In this document: positions 20,960 through 34,636 of the stretch, one piece after another
How positions within the stretch are numbered: position 1 is the first letter of the stretch
Layout of the letters: every line of letters starts with the position of its first letter
DNA from: Cornus controversa
Lineage: Eukaryota > Streptophyta > Magnoliopsida > Cornales > Cornaceae
Direction: 5' to 3'
Length of the DNA: 64,000 nt
Assembly (NCBI GenBank): GCA_026545225.1
Contig: CM048850.1
Span: 24,850,297 to 24,914,296 of the forward strand
Notes under the pieces: model-generated
What the model was told of the DNA's origin: nothing
The model's input: the letters and a program-made list of their open reading frames with translations, nothing else
Databases searched by the model: none
Made by a program: the position numbers and the translations under genes

Positions 20960-23250
20960 TTTTGTATATAGGGTAACGTTCACTTGCAACCCCTAAGATT
21001 TAATCTTATTTCATGTAGATATAACTTCGTAAAATTTCATGTCAAACACTCTCCTGAAGTTTGTTTTGTGTTTTACTAACACTCATTTTGTCAAAAAGAT
21101 ATTATGTAATTTTTTCTTGGTGAAATAATATGTTTGTCTTTTGACTTTTGAAAAGACAATCCTAACAAGTTAGATTTCTAATTTACCCTAATGGAACTAT
21201 TTTTGATGGACCAAAACACTTAAAGATAGCACCAGAAAATACAGTGAATAAGTTACTTTTTTTTTCTTAACGTTTCTTAATTTTTTTGTTTTTGACCTTA
21301 TTTTGTATATAGGGTAAACTTCACCGACAACTCCTAATGTTTAACTTTATTTCATCTAATTATAACTTTGCAAAATTCTGAGTCAAACACTCCTCTAAAG
21401 TTCATCTAAATATAACTTTGCAAAATTCTGGGTCAAACACTCCTCTAAAGTTTGTTTTTTATTTTACTAACACTTATTTTGTCAAAAAGATATCATGTCA
21501 GTACAATTTTTCATCGTAAAATAACATGTTTGTCTTTTGAAAAGATGTTCTTAAAATTTTAAATTTCCTAATTTACCTAGGGGTGGCAATTCGGGTTCGC
21601 GGATCGTGTTCGGGTCATGTCGAGACATGGGTATTCTAATAAATAAGTCAACCCGAACACGACACGATTACACGACCCCTGTAACTTGTTGTAGGTTGGT
21701 ATGGGTATTCTGATAAATGAGTCAACCCGAACACGACACGATTAGTAATCGTGTTACATAACTTGAACACAAACACGACTCACTTATAAAACGGGTAACA
21801 CGACACGGCCCATGTAAGAATGTTGTTGTGAGAAATTGAACCTAAACCCTGTGCAACTTCTAAGTTAGTTAAATGTTTTTGCCACTAGTCCACCAATGAC
21901 TTTTGTTTACAAATGTCACAACAATAATATTTAATCTACAATAATGAAATTTTGAAATATTAATTAAATTACAATAATATTTTTCATTTTTCCCTCATTT
22001 TGAATATAACAAACAAACATTATTAATTATATTAACTAAGTAATTAAATCAAAAATATAATTTTCACTATCTTGAAATCAAATAAAAATATTAATATCAC
22101 TCAAATAATAGAGCATTTAGAACAAACATTAAGTATATATCTCATTAAATTACCATTTTTTTTTAATATATATTAATGTTGAAGTATTATTGACAAAAAA
22201 TAAAAGAGTGGTCTAACTTATATTACTTTAACTATTATATGTTATACTATATATCTCGGAACAATAAAGAAAACTTAATTTCGTAAAACTAGATATTCAT
22301 ATTAAATGGTTTAAACTCATCAATTATTCTAATTGACTTTTTAGACATTTAACTAATCAATCAGAATTTGAGGAAATATAAGAAAATGGTTTAATTTATA
22401 TTACTTACAACTGCTATATTTTATACTATATATCTTGGGACACTAAAGAACAATTATGGTCATCATTCATATATAATTATATATATATCCACCATATATA
22501 TATAATTATATATTTATATGTCCACCTATATGACACAATCAAGCCCACATCGGTATAACATAAAAAAATTGATTATCGTATGAATTTGATAGAGATGAGT
22601 TTTTAGTAAATTTTAATTAATTTAGTAAGTGAATTTTATTGATTTTTTGGAGACCATTTAGCATAAGTAATTATTCATTTATAAATTTCATGTCCATGTC
22701 TTTATTAAAAAAGTTAGTATTTTGTTTTATTACCAAATGAATCAATGAATACTAATAGATTTAAGAATGAAATAAATGAACATTTATACTATATATAACA
22801 TATTAGAAGATAATATATATATATATGTCATACACGTCAGCACAAATAGTGTGAAAATTTATGTTTACACGTTTTTAACATTCTAAAACAAATTTATAAT
22901 ATTAAGCTTTATATTTTTTACATTTTAAAATAAATTAATAAATATTAAAGCTAAACGGGTTACACGGGTTAAACGAGTCGATTCAATCCGCATTAACCCG
23001 ACACGACACGACCCGTCAAATTAAAAGAGTTATGCGGATTGAACCCGAACTCCAACACATTTTTTTCGTGTCGACCCGTTTATGACCCGAATCTGTTTAA
23101 CCCAAACCCAAACCCGCTAACTTCGTGTCGATTTTGAGTCGTGTTGTCGGGTCATGTTGAATTTTGCCACCCCTAAATTTACCCCAATGGAACTCTTTTT
23201 GATGGACCAAAACACTTAAAGTTGCACCAGAAAGTACAGTGCACCAAGTT
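20960..23250. repeat. Tandem duplication of a ~300-bp unit, second copy split by a hAT element
   Basis: Copy 1 (about 20966-21250) and copy 2 (about 21303-21577 continuing at 23184-23250) share TATAGGGTAA, GTCAAACACTC, GTCAAAAAGATAT, TAATTTACC and the block GATGGACCAAAACACTTAAA. Copy 2 also has an internal ~47-bp repeat (CTTTGCAAAATTCTG twice, 21369 and 21416). The origin is unknown. It matters because copy 1 preserves the empty site of the hAT insertion. Confidence 0.75.
21578..23175. mobile_element. Non-autonomous hAT-type element, 1598 bp
   Basis: The ends are TAGGGGTGGCAA and TTGCCACCCCTA, a perfect 12-bp terminal inverted repeat. It is flanked by the 8-bp duplication AATTTACC (21570-21577 and 23176-23183). 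The subterminal regions are rich in short CGACACGAC/CGTGTCG motifs on both ends, a usual binding-site layout for hAT transposases. The interior is AT-rich and non-coding. An un-inserted paralogous site is at 21180-21187. Confidence 0.88.
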
Positions 23251-23525
23251 CAAGTGAATCATAATTGAAAAAAGTAGGGCAAATACCAGTGACACTCATG
23301 AAGTTTGATATATTGTTACGCGGTTACATTTTGTGAAATTTCGTCATCAACATCCCTTGTAATTTTTTTCGTGTATCACAGACACCCCCTCCTGCCAAAA
23401 GTACACCATCTTATAACAATTTTTTACTATAAAATGACCATACTATCCTTTGACTTCTGATCTAACCTTTTTGAATACTAAAATTACTTATTTAACCATG
23501 TCTAATGGACTAAAATACCTCTCTA
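23190..23525. other. Diverged unassigned repeat-like stretch
   Basis: This includes the tail of the duplicated unit and a block with GACACTCATGAAGTTTG and CAGACACCCCCTCC that loosely resembles it. No gene is seen. Confidence 0.4.
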
Positions 23526-23905
23526 AACAGCCCTATATATACTATAATATATATAACCCTATATATATAATTATTTATTTACACGAATAATAATGTTTAA
23601 CATAAAATAAAAAAAATAATTAAATTTCTCTTTCTTTTTCTCTATATATATACTATAATATATATAACCTATATATTTAATTATTTATTTCTATAAATAA
23701 TAATGTTAAAATAAAATTAAAAAAAGTAATTAAATTTCTCTTTCTTTTTCTCTATCTATCTATATATATATTGTAATATGTAAAACATATATATATAATT
23801 ATTTATTTTCATAAATAATAATGTTAACATAAAATAATTTAAAAAATAATTAAATATCTCTTTCTTTTTCTCTATCTATTTATATATATATAACCTATAT
23901 ATACT
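23526..23905. repeat. AT-rich minisatellite, ~115-bp unit, about 3 copies
   Basis: Each unit contains AATTATTTATTT, AATAATAATGTT, AAATTTCTCTTTCTTTTTCTC and a TATA run. The shared AATAATAATGTT block recurs at about 23585, 23697 and 23814. The copies differ at a few positions each. Confidence 0.75.
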
Positions 23906-24383
23906 TCAGTGGGCCAAAAAAAGGAATAATAACAATAATAATAAATAATTAAACATGTAAAAATTAGAAATACATGTAACGAAAAACACTTGAATAGAAA
24001 TCCATAACCATGTCCATTCCAACTCCAAGACACTTGTGTCATGCAGAGAAGCATGATTTCTTAAGCAACAATAAAGAAACTATGCAATTTATTCTCAAGA
24101 AATTTTAAGAGACAAAAATACAAACAGTAGCACCCCTCTTGCCAAATCTCATATATAAGGTATGAGATTTATAAGCAAATATAAGGTAATACTACATAGA
24201 CCAAATCTCATATATAAGTACATCAGATATCTATGGAATCTAAAATATGGAATATTAAAAATTTCTTTATCCATATATTTATGTTTTTTGGTCTACAATA
24301 TCTTCGACACTTCTCCTCAAATTTGAATTGGAGTGCTCAAATTGTTGAAAGAGGCTTGGAATTAACCTTTGTGTGATGTGATA
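23906..24383. other. Unassigned AT-rich stretch
   Basis: It contains a short repeated phrase CCAAATCTCATATATAAG (about 24142 and 24203). There is no supported gene. Confidence 0.5.
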
Positions 24384-25060
24384 TGTCACGCTCTGATTTC
24401 TGACACCTGATTAAGAGCGGGAGAAATGGGGGGTGATTGGTGTATTGTATGTAAACCATCACCCAAACCCTTAATTAATTCAAAACCTCATAACCACAGA
24501 AGCATAGTCATAACCATTCAAACAATGCATGTGTTTGTACATATATCAACTCATACAAGTGGGTCCCTCATTAGGGTATATGTGTACTTAAGCTCCAACC
24601 TCGATTTCTATATGTAGCTGCTTAGGTCCATCGTAATCCTCATTACGATCCATTATAATTCTACGATCAATCGTTGATGTATCATAACATGTATCTAGAG
24701 ACACTGGTTTTGGAACTCAATTCCTCATTAATTTTACGATCCATCGTAAAGGGTCTTACGATCCACCGTAATTCTATGATCCATCATAATGGTGATTACA
24801 ATCCATCGTAGAGCTCTCAATAGCAAAAACATGTTTGGTCACATTTGTAAATTTGGCATCCAATTCCCATCTACCACAAGTTATACATTCAACAAGCATT
24901 GATACAAGTCTAATATAACCAAAGGCATGTGTATGAAACATGAAAACCATAATCGAGACTTAATTACATCATTTGAGTGGGATCAAGTTCGAAAAAAAAA
25001 ATACATAAATGGCTAAGTTCCCAAATTGACAATTAATATAACCAAAGTATTACAACACAG
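24384..25060 (+). mobile_element. Partial LTR with palindrome cluster (family J)
   Basis: It starts TGTCACGCTCTGATTTCTGACA, the typical opening of Ty3-gypsy Tekay/Del-type LTRs, in plus orientation. At 24630-24815 it has a cluster of TACGATCCATCGTA-type palindromes; the best is TTTACGATCCATCGTAAA at 24733-24750. The 3' part of the LTR and any target-site duplication are missing, so the right boundary is approximate. Confidence 0.5.
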
Positions 25061-25530
25061 AGCTAGAGGGAATGATTGGAAAGAAAATCTTATATTGTGT
25101 TTGTTTTATTAAGAATAAAGAATAATTAGAGAGTTACTAATTCCTTTGTTTTGTTCTTATTTTATTTTATATAACAAGTGAATTTCAGTTTTGCTCTGGT
25201 TACTTACTAAATAAAAAGATCATTTCTTTTCTTCTCTCTCCATTATTTTTTCTAAACAAAACATAAGGTTAATTCTCTATTTTTTTTTTGTTTTCTTCAT
25301 CAACCGACCAAACGCGCTGAAAGATTAATATTATTCATTCTTTTTTTTTCTTCTCTCTCATAACCGTTGTTATTGTTTCTTTTATTTTTCTCCTATTATA
25401 TTAAACATGACCTAAAGGAATTGGGACGCTCTATAGTATATCTCTGGTGTTGTATAACAATGGATGGCCTAGAAAAATTGAGCATTAATCCATATCTGGT
25501 TTTGGTATTCTCTCCTTTCTTTAAATAGTA
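25061..25530. other. Unassigned AT-rich stretch
   Basis: There are T-rich and simple tracts, with no gene. Confidence 0.5.
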
Positions 25531-25790
25531 TTTCCTTCATCCCAAAATATTTGTCCCTCTTTCTTATTTTTAGATGTCCCGACATTTATACCCTATTTAA
25601 AAAAGTTAAAGTAGAAAGTTCACATTTTTTCAAAAATATTCTTAAGTTATTAAAGTTTTCTCAGTTTAATAATATAAATATTTCAATTTTAAAGGATAGT
25701 TTGGAAATTCAAAAGAGGACAATATATTATATTCATGCCTCTTAAAAGTTAGAATCCCCTAAAGTGATAACTAAAATGGGACGGAGGAGG
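25531..25790. mobile_element. Stowaway-like (Tc1/mariner) MITE
   Basis: The right end, read inward, is CCTCCTCCGTCCCATTTTAG, matching the Stowaway terminus CTCCCTCCGTCCCA; the left end TTTCCTTCATCCCAAAATAT is a mutated copy. It is flanked by TA at both ends (25529-25530 and 25791-25792). It is 260 bp and non-coding. Confidence 0.8.
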
Positions 25791-25792
25791 TA

Positions 25793-26272
25793 TAAAATTG
25801 GAGATTCATATCTAACCTTGTTATTTATATTCTTAGGTTGCTGACATTTGCACTTCTTCCCAACGCGTCTTCCACACGCCCTAGCATAACATTTCCCAAA
25901 GGAACTTCATGATAGATCGAGTGTGCTTGACGAGATTTTCTTCTTTAATAGCAGTATCTATTTTTTTCTAATTTCTTAATATTCTCCCTCTCATATTCTT
26001 TTAGTTATCTCCCTCTTTCTATCAGGCATATTTTCTCTATTTATCTATATATCAATGAAATAAAGGGAAGTTGACATAAGAGAGAGCTAAAAAATAATAT
26101 ATGTCATGGAAGAGGTCCCAAGCTTATATTTGATATCCAAAACAATTTAAGTTGAGGGTGAGTTAATGGTCTTGAGGAGAAGATATAGCATATCAAGTCA
26201 TCGTTTATAAGCTATGAGGAAGAGATTGAGGCAACACTTGCAAGTCACAATTAAAAAGGAAGTGCGTCATGA
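25793..26272. other. Unassigned stretch
   Basis: There is no gene or repeat that I can name. Confidence 0.45.
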
Positions 26273-26277
26273 ATTAT

Positions 26278-28863
26278 TGTCAAGCTCCAAAATCCGGACC
26301 ACCAAAACTTCCCCGGTTAAAGCCTGAACTTCGGGCAATGAGGTGTCATGATTGCCTGATTGTTATCCCACGATTCGGACAACTATGACAAACTACCATA
26401 TATCACCTTCTGATATCACCATTAATACCAAGTTGTCACGTCCCAAATCTCGGACCATGACTTGCCGTGGAAGCCTTTACATTATTAACACATCAATTTA
26501 TCACCAGAATATCACAATGATCAACAATCTAAGTCATTGTCTCATAAATCAACGGAAGCATTCTTTATACATCAACACATTAATTCATCACCGGAATATC
26601 ACATATGATCATTTAATCTAAACCATAAATTTCATTTTTTAGCGGAAGCATTATCATTACCATTACTAATTTGAATACATGCATGCATAAGTAATTCAAG
26701 TTCACTATGTGTATCCTTTATCGAAAAACATGCATTCATAAGTCTCTTTGAAAAGCACTGTTTGTGCTCCTTTTGATTAATTGAAGTGTACTCTTCGATT
26801 AATTGAAGCCATCATTTCTTTTAATCGAAGTTGAGGTTTTGATCAATAGAAACTTACGCTTGATCTAACTCGTATCGAAGTACTATCAAAATTTCACTGG
26901 AATTGAACCACTTACATTGAAAAAAAATCGATTGATGATCGATTAAACGAGATCCTTCGATTGGTCGAAACTGGGGTTTCCATTGATCAAAAGCTCTCGA
27001 ACATAGTTTTTTTGCAAATTTTTCTAAATGTCCATTCTCATTCTTTGGTGTTCATTCTTACCATACACAATCCTTTTTTTACCAATTCATCAACACAACC
27101 ATTCTCACAAGTTTATACATGTAAAAATGAATATCAATGCAAAATCATCTTTCACATTTCCTAGCACTCACTATGCTCAAAACATACATATAGAGTATAA
27201 AATCACAAACATAATAATAACATTCTCTCGAAACATAAAAGGTCGTATACATGTTCACCACATGCATATAGTCTACAACCCGGACATGCAATCAAATAAA
27301 GCATTAAAAGTCTCTAAATGAAATCAATCTTACTCCATGCCAACTCACCATTGGGGAGACTCTATCACCTCCTTTTCATTTCCTGAAAAGAGTTAATACT
27401 CGTGGGATGAGTTACAACACGCTCAGTAGGAATATCTAAAACACAATTTCGCAAGTTCCATAAATACCACCTAAACATACATTTGCATTTAATCATGTTA
27501 CGCAAATACCCGTATAGCACAACCAAATCATAAGTAACATATAATGTAAGATAATATGCATGACTCCCTCATACGGTCCACTCAATCTATTGGACTCCAA
27601 TTCCTTGGACGGTCCAATACCACCTAACTGATGCTCCTAACTGAATCACCTCATCGTAGGACTCTATTTTAGGGAGTATCCTCTTCCATCTAACTGGAGC
27701 TCCAAACTGGATTACTCCACAAGACTCCTTCCTGGATTATCTACGAGGGTTCCTACCCGGATTACCTCACCACTCGTAAAGAGGACACTCCGTCCAATTA
27801 AGCTCACCACCCTCACCATGTGCTTCCTAATGAATGAAGATGAATTCCACATGTTCATACTGAACGTGCACATACAATTCAAGGCAATGTAGTACTATTG
27901 TCATGCTTGCACATTTTCCAAATAAATGTCACATGCTTTCAAATTGAACATGTTTCACATTTCATATCATTTATATTGACAAGTAAATATGCTTCACATC
28001 CCAACATGCTTTCAAGATAATTTATCAAACACATAAGTGTCAACTTTACAAATCACATTAATACACATAATTCTTCCACATTTCACATTCAACATGTTTA
28101 TATAATCATTCAAGACAATTATAAACATGTAAACATATCATTTAACATTGAAAGTTCACTAAATAGTATAATCTAGCATGCCTTAACCTTGAAAGACATC
28201 TAATTATACCCACATAACCAATTGGTTGCCATAAACAACCAATATACTCACACAAATCCCGGATTCCATGGGTTAGGCATCCCTACCTCAATTTGGAAAA
28301 GCTTTCAAATAAAATTCCCAAATTTCTCACTAAAATCAACTTTCACCAAATTCAATTCTGAATAGACCAAACTCGAGCCCTCAATGTGTAGACCAATTCT
28401 CTTTTCTTTATCGTCTTCCAATTCTTGCCCCAAGCCTCTCAAATTCAATGGAGAAGGTATATATATATATTGATGAGTTATAAAATCGATTTCGGGTCCG
28501 TAGGAGTTACCGAAATGCCACTAGTCACTCACCAAACCTTTATGGGCTCCGTTTTTACTTTTGGCAACTCCTACGGACCCGAAATTGATTTCATAACTCA
28601 TAAAATATTTTATTTAAGCTAAATTTAAAATTTAGTGTCATTCCTACACTTCCAAATTTTTCGGATCCACCGGACTCGCGTCCCGATCCCGCCCGACCCG
28701 AAAAACTCAAATTTTGCCAAACTCTCCCAAAACTTTCCCGAACCCTTATACAATTCCCTAAACATATATTTTATATTTAAAACACATATATAATCATTTA
28801 AATCATTTATATTCCTTTAAATGAAATAAAAAAAATTGGCCAAAAATAGTCACCATTCTTACA
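26278..28863 (+). mobile_element. Solo LTR (family E), 2586 bp
   Basis: It begins TGTCAAGCTCCAAAATCC, ends ATTCTTACA, and is flanked by ATTAT on both sides (26273-26277 and 28864-28868). It has no internal coding region, so it is a solo LTR left by LTR-LTR recombination. A second LTR-start-like phrase, TGTCACGTCCCAAATCTCGG, lies at 26434. The middle has CCTGAAAA...GGGATGAG...CTCAGTAG (about 27383-27433), also found in the solo LTR at 32240. The style is Ty3-gypsy Tekay/Del. Confidence 0.8.
26771..26995. promoter_or_regulatory. Palindrome cluster in LTR E
   Basis: Imperfect palindromes such as CTTCGATTAATTGAAG, TTCGATTGGTCGAA and TTGATCAATAGAA lie about 0.5 kb into the LTR. They parallel the clusters in the other LTRs. 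Confidence 0.5.
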
Positions 28864-28868
28864 ATTAT

Positions 28869-29950
28869 TGCAGTTTTCTTGTCAAGGGTCAAAGTGTTGA
28901 ACACATTCCCAAGTATCTCTGGTAACTCTAAATTAGCCAACCTAAGAGTTGTGATGCATCCAAATGTTTAAGGTCTTATGTAGATAAGTAGTGAGAAAAA
29001 AAGAGGAAAGTGTTACCAAAGTATGGACCCTAGAGGAGGGTGAATAGGGTATTTGGCAAACTATAGAAAATAGTTTGATCAACCCAACGTGATCAAAACT
29101 TCTTCAAATAGAAAATATAAACTAAATGAAAAAATAAATACAACATGGAGAACATAATATTTAATGTGCATTATATCAAACATTTAGAATGTAATTAGTA
29201 AACTAACTAAAATGCAAGCTTGAGTGTAACCATTTAAACACTAACACATTCATATAAATAATTCCATGGGATTTGTATAAATCAAATAACTTAAAAAGAA
29301 TGAAAAGAATAATCTTATAAAAATAATGCTTGAGTATTCACATATGGATATAATGTAAGAATTAAAACTCAAATAGGAAAATAATCAAACACTCCCTAGT
29401 AAGCATAAGTCTATCTGTGCATGTCATATGGAATGTGAAGCACATAGGTATATGGTCAAGCATTTGGAGTGTTACTCTTTCATTCATAAAATGATAGATG
29501 AAATAAGGAATTAAAAGAGGTAAGTAGATTCAAGTCTATAAGTGTTAGATAAGAATTAAAGCTCATATAGACATTACATCAAATACTTGGTGTACTATAT
29601 CTCCATACATCAAACTATTCATATCCAACATAATTATATGGCATTTAAATAATGATAATGAACAATTAAAAGTAAAGAGTGTAAAGATAGAGAAATTGCA
29701 AACATTGGACACTAAGATTTTTACAAGGTTTGGAACTCCGTTTCTACGTCCTTAACTCGAGTGAACCTCTCAAGATTTTGGCCAAATCCACTATAGGGCT
29801 TCCATTAAGGGTGGAAAGAAAATCGTACATCATCTCAATTATTTAGTGGAGAAACACTCTTCTTCTTTTGATGGCTAAGAGATAATCATTGCTCACTCTT
29901 ACGGATGGAGAACCCTACCTAATTATTCTCCTTATAAGGTAGAGAATGAA
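28869..29950. other. Unassigned repeat-like stretch
   Basis: No ORF is recognisable. Phrases such as GACCCTAGAGGAGGGTGAATAG (about 29027) and TTTTTACAAGGTTTGGAACTC (about 29719) are reminiscent of non-coding parts of plant LTR elements, but I cannot define ends. Confidence 0.35.
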
Positions 29951-30326
29951 TGTAGAGATCGGGACCAATCTTGGACGGTTTATATTTTATTCATCATTTT
30001 TGCCATAAATGCATTTTAAATGATGTTTAGCATGTTTTGAGTGTGGAAAACATGTTTGAAAACTTGTTTAGATGTTCTAAAAAGTTTTGAGAGCGTTTGG
30101 GTGAATTTGAGAATTTTGGGTCTTCGGGGCTTGAGAAGTGAATCGGGTGGGCTCAAAAATTTGAAATTTTTTAGAAATATTTATTTTTAGTTTTAAATTA
30201 GATGAAATGTTTAAAGAGTTAAGGAAGTGATTTCGAGGCCGTAGCCACTTTCAAAATCAAAAACGGAGGTCGAGATGGTACGTTAAGTGGCTCGGGGGCA
30301 TTTTGGCCATTTCACAGCCCTAGATT

Positions 30327-31020
30327 AGGGGTGGCAATTCATGTTCCCATGTCGTGTTCATGTCATGTCGATCTATGAGTATTCTACTTAACAACTCAAT
30401 CCTAACCTGACCCATTTAATAATCATGTCAGAGACCTTCAACACTAACCCAATCCGTTTATTAAACGTGTTATCCGTGTTGACTTGTGTAACCCATTTAA
30501 TAAATATCTCCTATAATGGAACAAATTTTTTAATAACATTTTTAATCCATTTAACTTATATCATATTAGTTTTTCCACCCATAAAAAACTCTTTGAAAAT
30601 CATATAAAAAAGAAAATACATATCAATATATAAATCCTAAAATCAAACTATATTATAAATTTTGTATCTATATATAAACTCAAAAACATATTAAGTTGAT
30701 TCAACAACTGGGAAGACACCATAACAATCTCATCCTTACATTTTATGGCTACATCAATCCTGTAAACAAACAAATAGATTACAAACAATTGTAATATATA
30801 TAACTATGTATATATAAGTTTGTATAAAACCAATATGAATAATTCATGTCATAATCGTGTTGTAATCGTGTCACCGGTTAGATAGCTTAAATCCAAACCC
30901 AACCCAATTTTTGTGTGTCGTGTTTGTGTCGACCCATTTATTAAACGTGTCGGTTTATCTCAAACCCAAACCCACTTAATTCATGTCGTGTTCGTGTCAT
31001 GTCTAATTTTGACACCCCTA
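30327..31020. mobile_element. Non-autonomous hAT-type MITE, 694 bp
   Basis: It starts TAGGGGTGGCAA and ends TTGACACCCCTA, with the perfect 8-bp duplication CCCTAGAT (30319-30326 and 31021-31028). It shares terminal repeats and the GTGTCG-rich subterminal parts with the element at 21578, so the two are one family of different length. It has no coding capacity. Confidence 0.9.
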
Positions 31021-32239
31021 CCCTAGATATTTTAAATATCTGTAAGTGTAGAGAATATTTTATTTTCTCTTGACCAAGCTCACACATCTCTCTATCTCTT
31101 CTCTCCCACTTCATCTTTCTTCCTTCTTTATTCATTTTGGAGGCCTTTGGCTTGGATTCGGGAGTTGCCTATAAATGACAACTCGTATCACAGGTCAAGG
31201 GCTTCGGTTTGAGCCAGACAATCTTTGATTTCGGCATGGTAGACCTCGATGGAATTCTTGGAGATTACTTGGAAAGCCTTCAAATTTAACGTAGATGTGT
31301 TCTTTCTCTCCTAGATGTCGATTCTAGGGTTTCGAGTGGTTTGGAGAGGTATAGCTTGAGTTGACATGTATGAGAGTCGTGGGAGGGGCTATGGTGTTGT
31401 GATTTCCTCCTTCTATGATTCCTACGTGCTAAAATGATGCATATTGTGATATATATAATGTGTTGAATGTATACATGCAATGTGTATAAATTGAGAGCAT
31501 ATCTAACTATGTGATATATTATGTGCATATGTGATTTATATACAAGAATTGAACATATATGTGGCTATATGTTGTTAGTGTAGTGAGAATGCATGCTAGA
31601 TATAATGATAACAAGAATGTGCGTTGGGAAAGTATAAAAAATGTATGCTAAGTATTATATATGTTTAAATGCATATATGAGTAATTGTGAGATAATTGTG
31701 TGTGTAGAACATGCTTGGTGTTTCGGAGTTGCCCAACTATGTCACGAGAGTGGTATAATCATCCACTAGGTATGAGTATTAGAGTTGTCCCATCATGCCA
31801 AAGCTAAGGCCTAGGAATCAGAGATTGTCCATAAACCTTGTGAATTTCAGAGTTGTCCACTCATATTTGGCAAACCAACATATTGCCAAGGTTATATGAC
31901 TCTTCGGAGTTGTCTAAGTCATACAGGTATTGGCGGACGGGAATTGAATATTCAAATGGAGTTCTTAGTGGCTTTTGGCTTTATATTTTGGGACATTGTA
32001 TCTAATACTATCTATGCCGGCTTGTGGCATGTTGACATTTGATTTTGAAATCACAATTTAGATACATGTATTTTGAGTTTTCTTATATAACTCATATAGA
32101 TGAATGTATAGATTTTGGGACAAATGTATAATATTTTAACATTTCAAATGTGTAGCAAATGCTATGTAGATGTATCTAAGGATTAGAATGTGTTATGATG
32201 GATCATTCAAGATATTTTACACTTCATGGATAAGGTATA

Positions 32240-34636
32240 TATAACGCCCCGATCCCCCGACACTCGGGAGACTGGAGGTTAACTCGTCCATTAGTCCCAA
32301 TGGACCTTCCTTTTTCTTTCCATGATTACCGTGGAAGCTTAATCTAATCCTTTCATATGGACATGCATCATTTAACCTTAATCAACCACCATGGGCCCCA
32401 AATCATGTCTCAATTGTATAACCAACTAGTTGCGGCCTACATATTTTCACACATGCGAACCTGTGTGACCAGAACCTGAGGATGAAACATACACCATTGG
32501 ATAGAGTATTTAAAAACACTCAATTTCAAAAAAAATAACACTCAATTTCGATCTAGAACGAAGAAATTACACCCGTTTGAAGTTCGGATGCAAATGGAGC
32601 TGCCCAGGTTTCCTTCGGTCGGCTGATGGGTAGTTTCGGTCGACCGAAAGAGGACTTTAAGTCGACCGAAACACTGTTCAGTTGACCAAACCTATTCCCG
32701 GCTATTCCAACTCTCGGGATCTTCCACTTTCGGTCGACCGATGCAGGGGCCACTCGATCGAAAGTCCAAAAATGCCTCAAAACCTGATTTTTCAAGCCCA
32801 ATGTGCTATACCACCATACCAAATCATAATCAAACTTAAATTATGATCAGAACTATACAAAATCAATGAATTTGGGTCTCAAAGAATCAAAGTCCATGAA
32901 CCCCTCAAGTTTGCTTCAAAGCTACTTTATCCTTGGAATCGAAACAACCATAATTGATCTATAATGTTCATAGCATGGTAAGAATGCTCCAATCTAATCT
33001 CCAACATCCATTCACTCAATATTATACATAATAACTTAAAAGGGACCACCATTCATTCTATTCCCACAAGATAATACATAATGGGAGTTCAAACCACATC
33101 CTTCCATTCATACACCAAAAGTCACACGTAACCAATATATAGTCATTACATATCAACTAAAACATATCAACATACTTAAAACATAATTACAATATTTTCC
33201 ATCTAGTCCGCATGCCACAAGCCAGCATGGATAGCTACCATCACTTGGTTTAAACATAAACCTTCAAAACTTATCCAAATGACCATCATGCTACAATTGA
33301 ATTCCAAAACCTCCACAAGTGACTATGAAGTCCCTTTTTTATCCAATCTTGGCGCATTACCTGAAAAATGTTGGGGGGAGCGGGGTGAGCACCACTGCGG
33401 CTCAGTAGAGATACCCTAACCCCACCTAAGAGCCAACTCGACGCTGACCTACATGAATGCAAGTCATAACATCCCTATCGGCTACATGGCATATGCTAGA
33501 GTAATTAGACATACATAGCATATTCAACACATGAACAACATTCTCAAATGAATGCTCTCAAGTAATGCATGTTTACACACACACAAATGGTTCATGATTT
33601 TTCAAAACCCCAACAAAAGAGACATGGGTGGGCATGCTCCAAAGCCCTACGTCACATTTTCAAAGAAAAATCCTCTTTGGGACGTTTTATCAAACACCAT
33701 GTATGCAACATGTTCTTGGATGATGTCAACATCACAAACATCACCAAATAGTGAAATTTAGCATTCATTTACAAGGGTCTACACTTTGGCATCAAATTAC
33801 ATGCTCAAGAAACACCAAATCATGCTTTTCACATACCATTTATCACAAACCTCATACATATATCAATTCTATAACATGTAATACACATAAATCACCTTTT
33901 TAGAATGCAATCATAGAACAAATGCAACAAAAAGAGGGAAACCCAACCTCCTAATTTCACCTAGCATGTTAACCACCCCAAGAAACCCACAATTCAACCT
34001 ATAGAATTGACACTTAGGGAAGAAGAGATACCCCTACCTCAAATCCAAGCTTGGTTGTTGAAGACCCAATTTTCACCAAGCTTCAAACTATTCCAACGGC
34101 AACTTTCCATAGATCAAATTGAAGAGGAGAGTGAGGGGAGCAACTTTAATTCTTGGCTCCACCCTCAAATCTCACTTTTAGGCCCTCAAAACTTAGAAAG
34201 GAGAGAAGAGAACTTGTAGAGAGAGAGAGTGAGATCCGGCCAAGAGAGAGAGAGCCCCCCAAAAAATCTGATCTTCTCTCTCCTTTTTCCATATATATAT
34301 CTATATAATACATATATTTGCCCATTTGCAACTAAACTCTCTACTTTTCCTTTATTTGCTCCTTGTTATGGTCCATTTGCACTTATTTACAAACTAACAT
34401 TTCTCCTCTTTTCAAAACTTCACTTATGTCCTCAAACTTACATCCACACCCCTACGCCGCTCTCAAGTGTCCGTAGTTAGCTCCCGGTTTACCCGGATCC
34501 ATTCCGATCCCACACCCTTAACCGAAAGCATAAAAAGGATTATTTAAATCCATTAAGCACGTCATTAAGCGTATAATCATGCTTAAAAATTCACTAAACC
34601 TTTAGTCATAATTCAAAAAAATTTTGGGTCATTACA
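32240..34636 (+). mobile_element. Solo LTR (family S), 2397 bp
   Basis: It is flanked by GTATA on both sides (32235-32239 and 34637-34641). It ends GGGTCATTACA, typical of Tekay/Del LTRs. It begins TATAACGCCCCGATC, so the usual initial TG appears mutated to TA. There is no internal domain. A core with CCTGAAAA and GGGGTGAGCACC...CTCAGTAGAG lies at about 33360-33412. It is inserted in LTR C. Confidence 0.85.
32615..32765. promoter_or_regulatory. Palindrome cluster in solo LTR S
   Basis: The perfect 16-bp palindrome TTTCGGTCGACCGAAA lies at 32634-32649, with variants AGTCGACCGAAAC (about 32660), AGTTGACCAAAC (about 32680), TTTCGGTCGACCGATG (about 32728) and CTCGATCGAAAG. They lie about 0.4-0.5 kb into the LTR, as in LTR E. 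Confidence 0.6.

Noticed and set aside
23526..23905. Possible CRISPR-like array
   Set aside because: It is an AT-rich eukaryotic minisatellite with diverged head-to-tail units and no repeat-spacer structure.
26434..28863. LTR E starting at the TGTCACGTCCC phrase
   Set aside because: The flank there (CAAGT) does not match the right flank. Starting at 26278 gives the exact ATTAT duplication.
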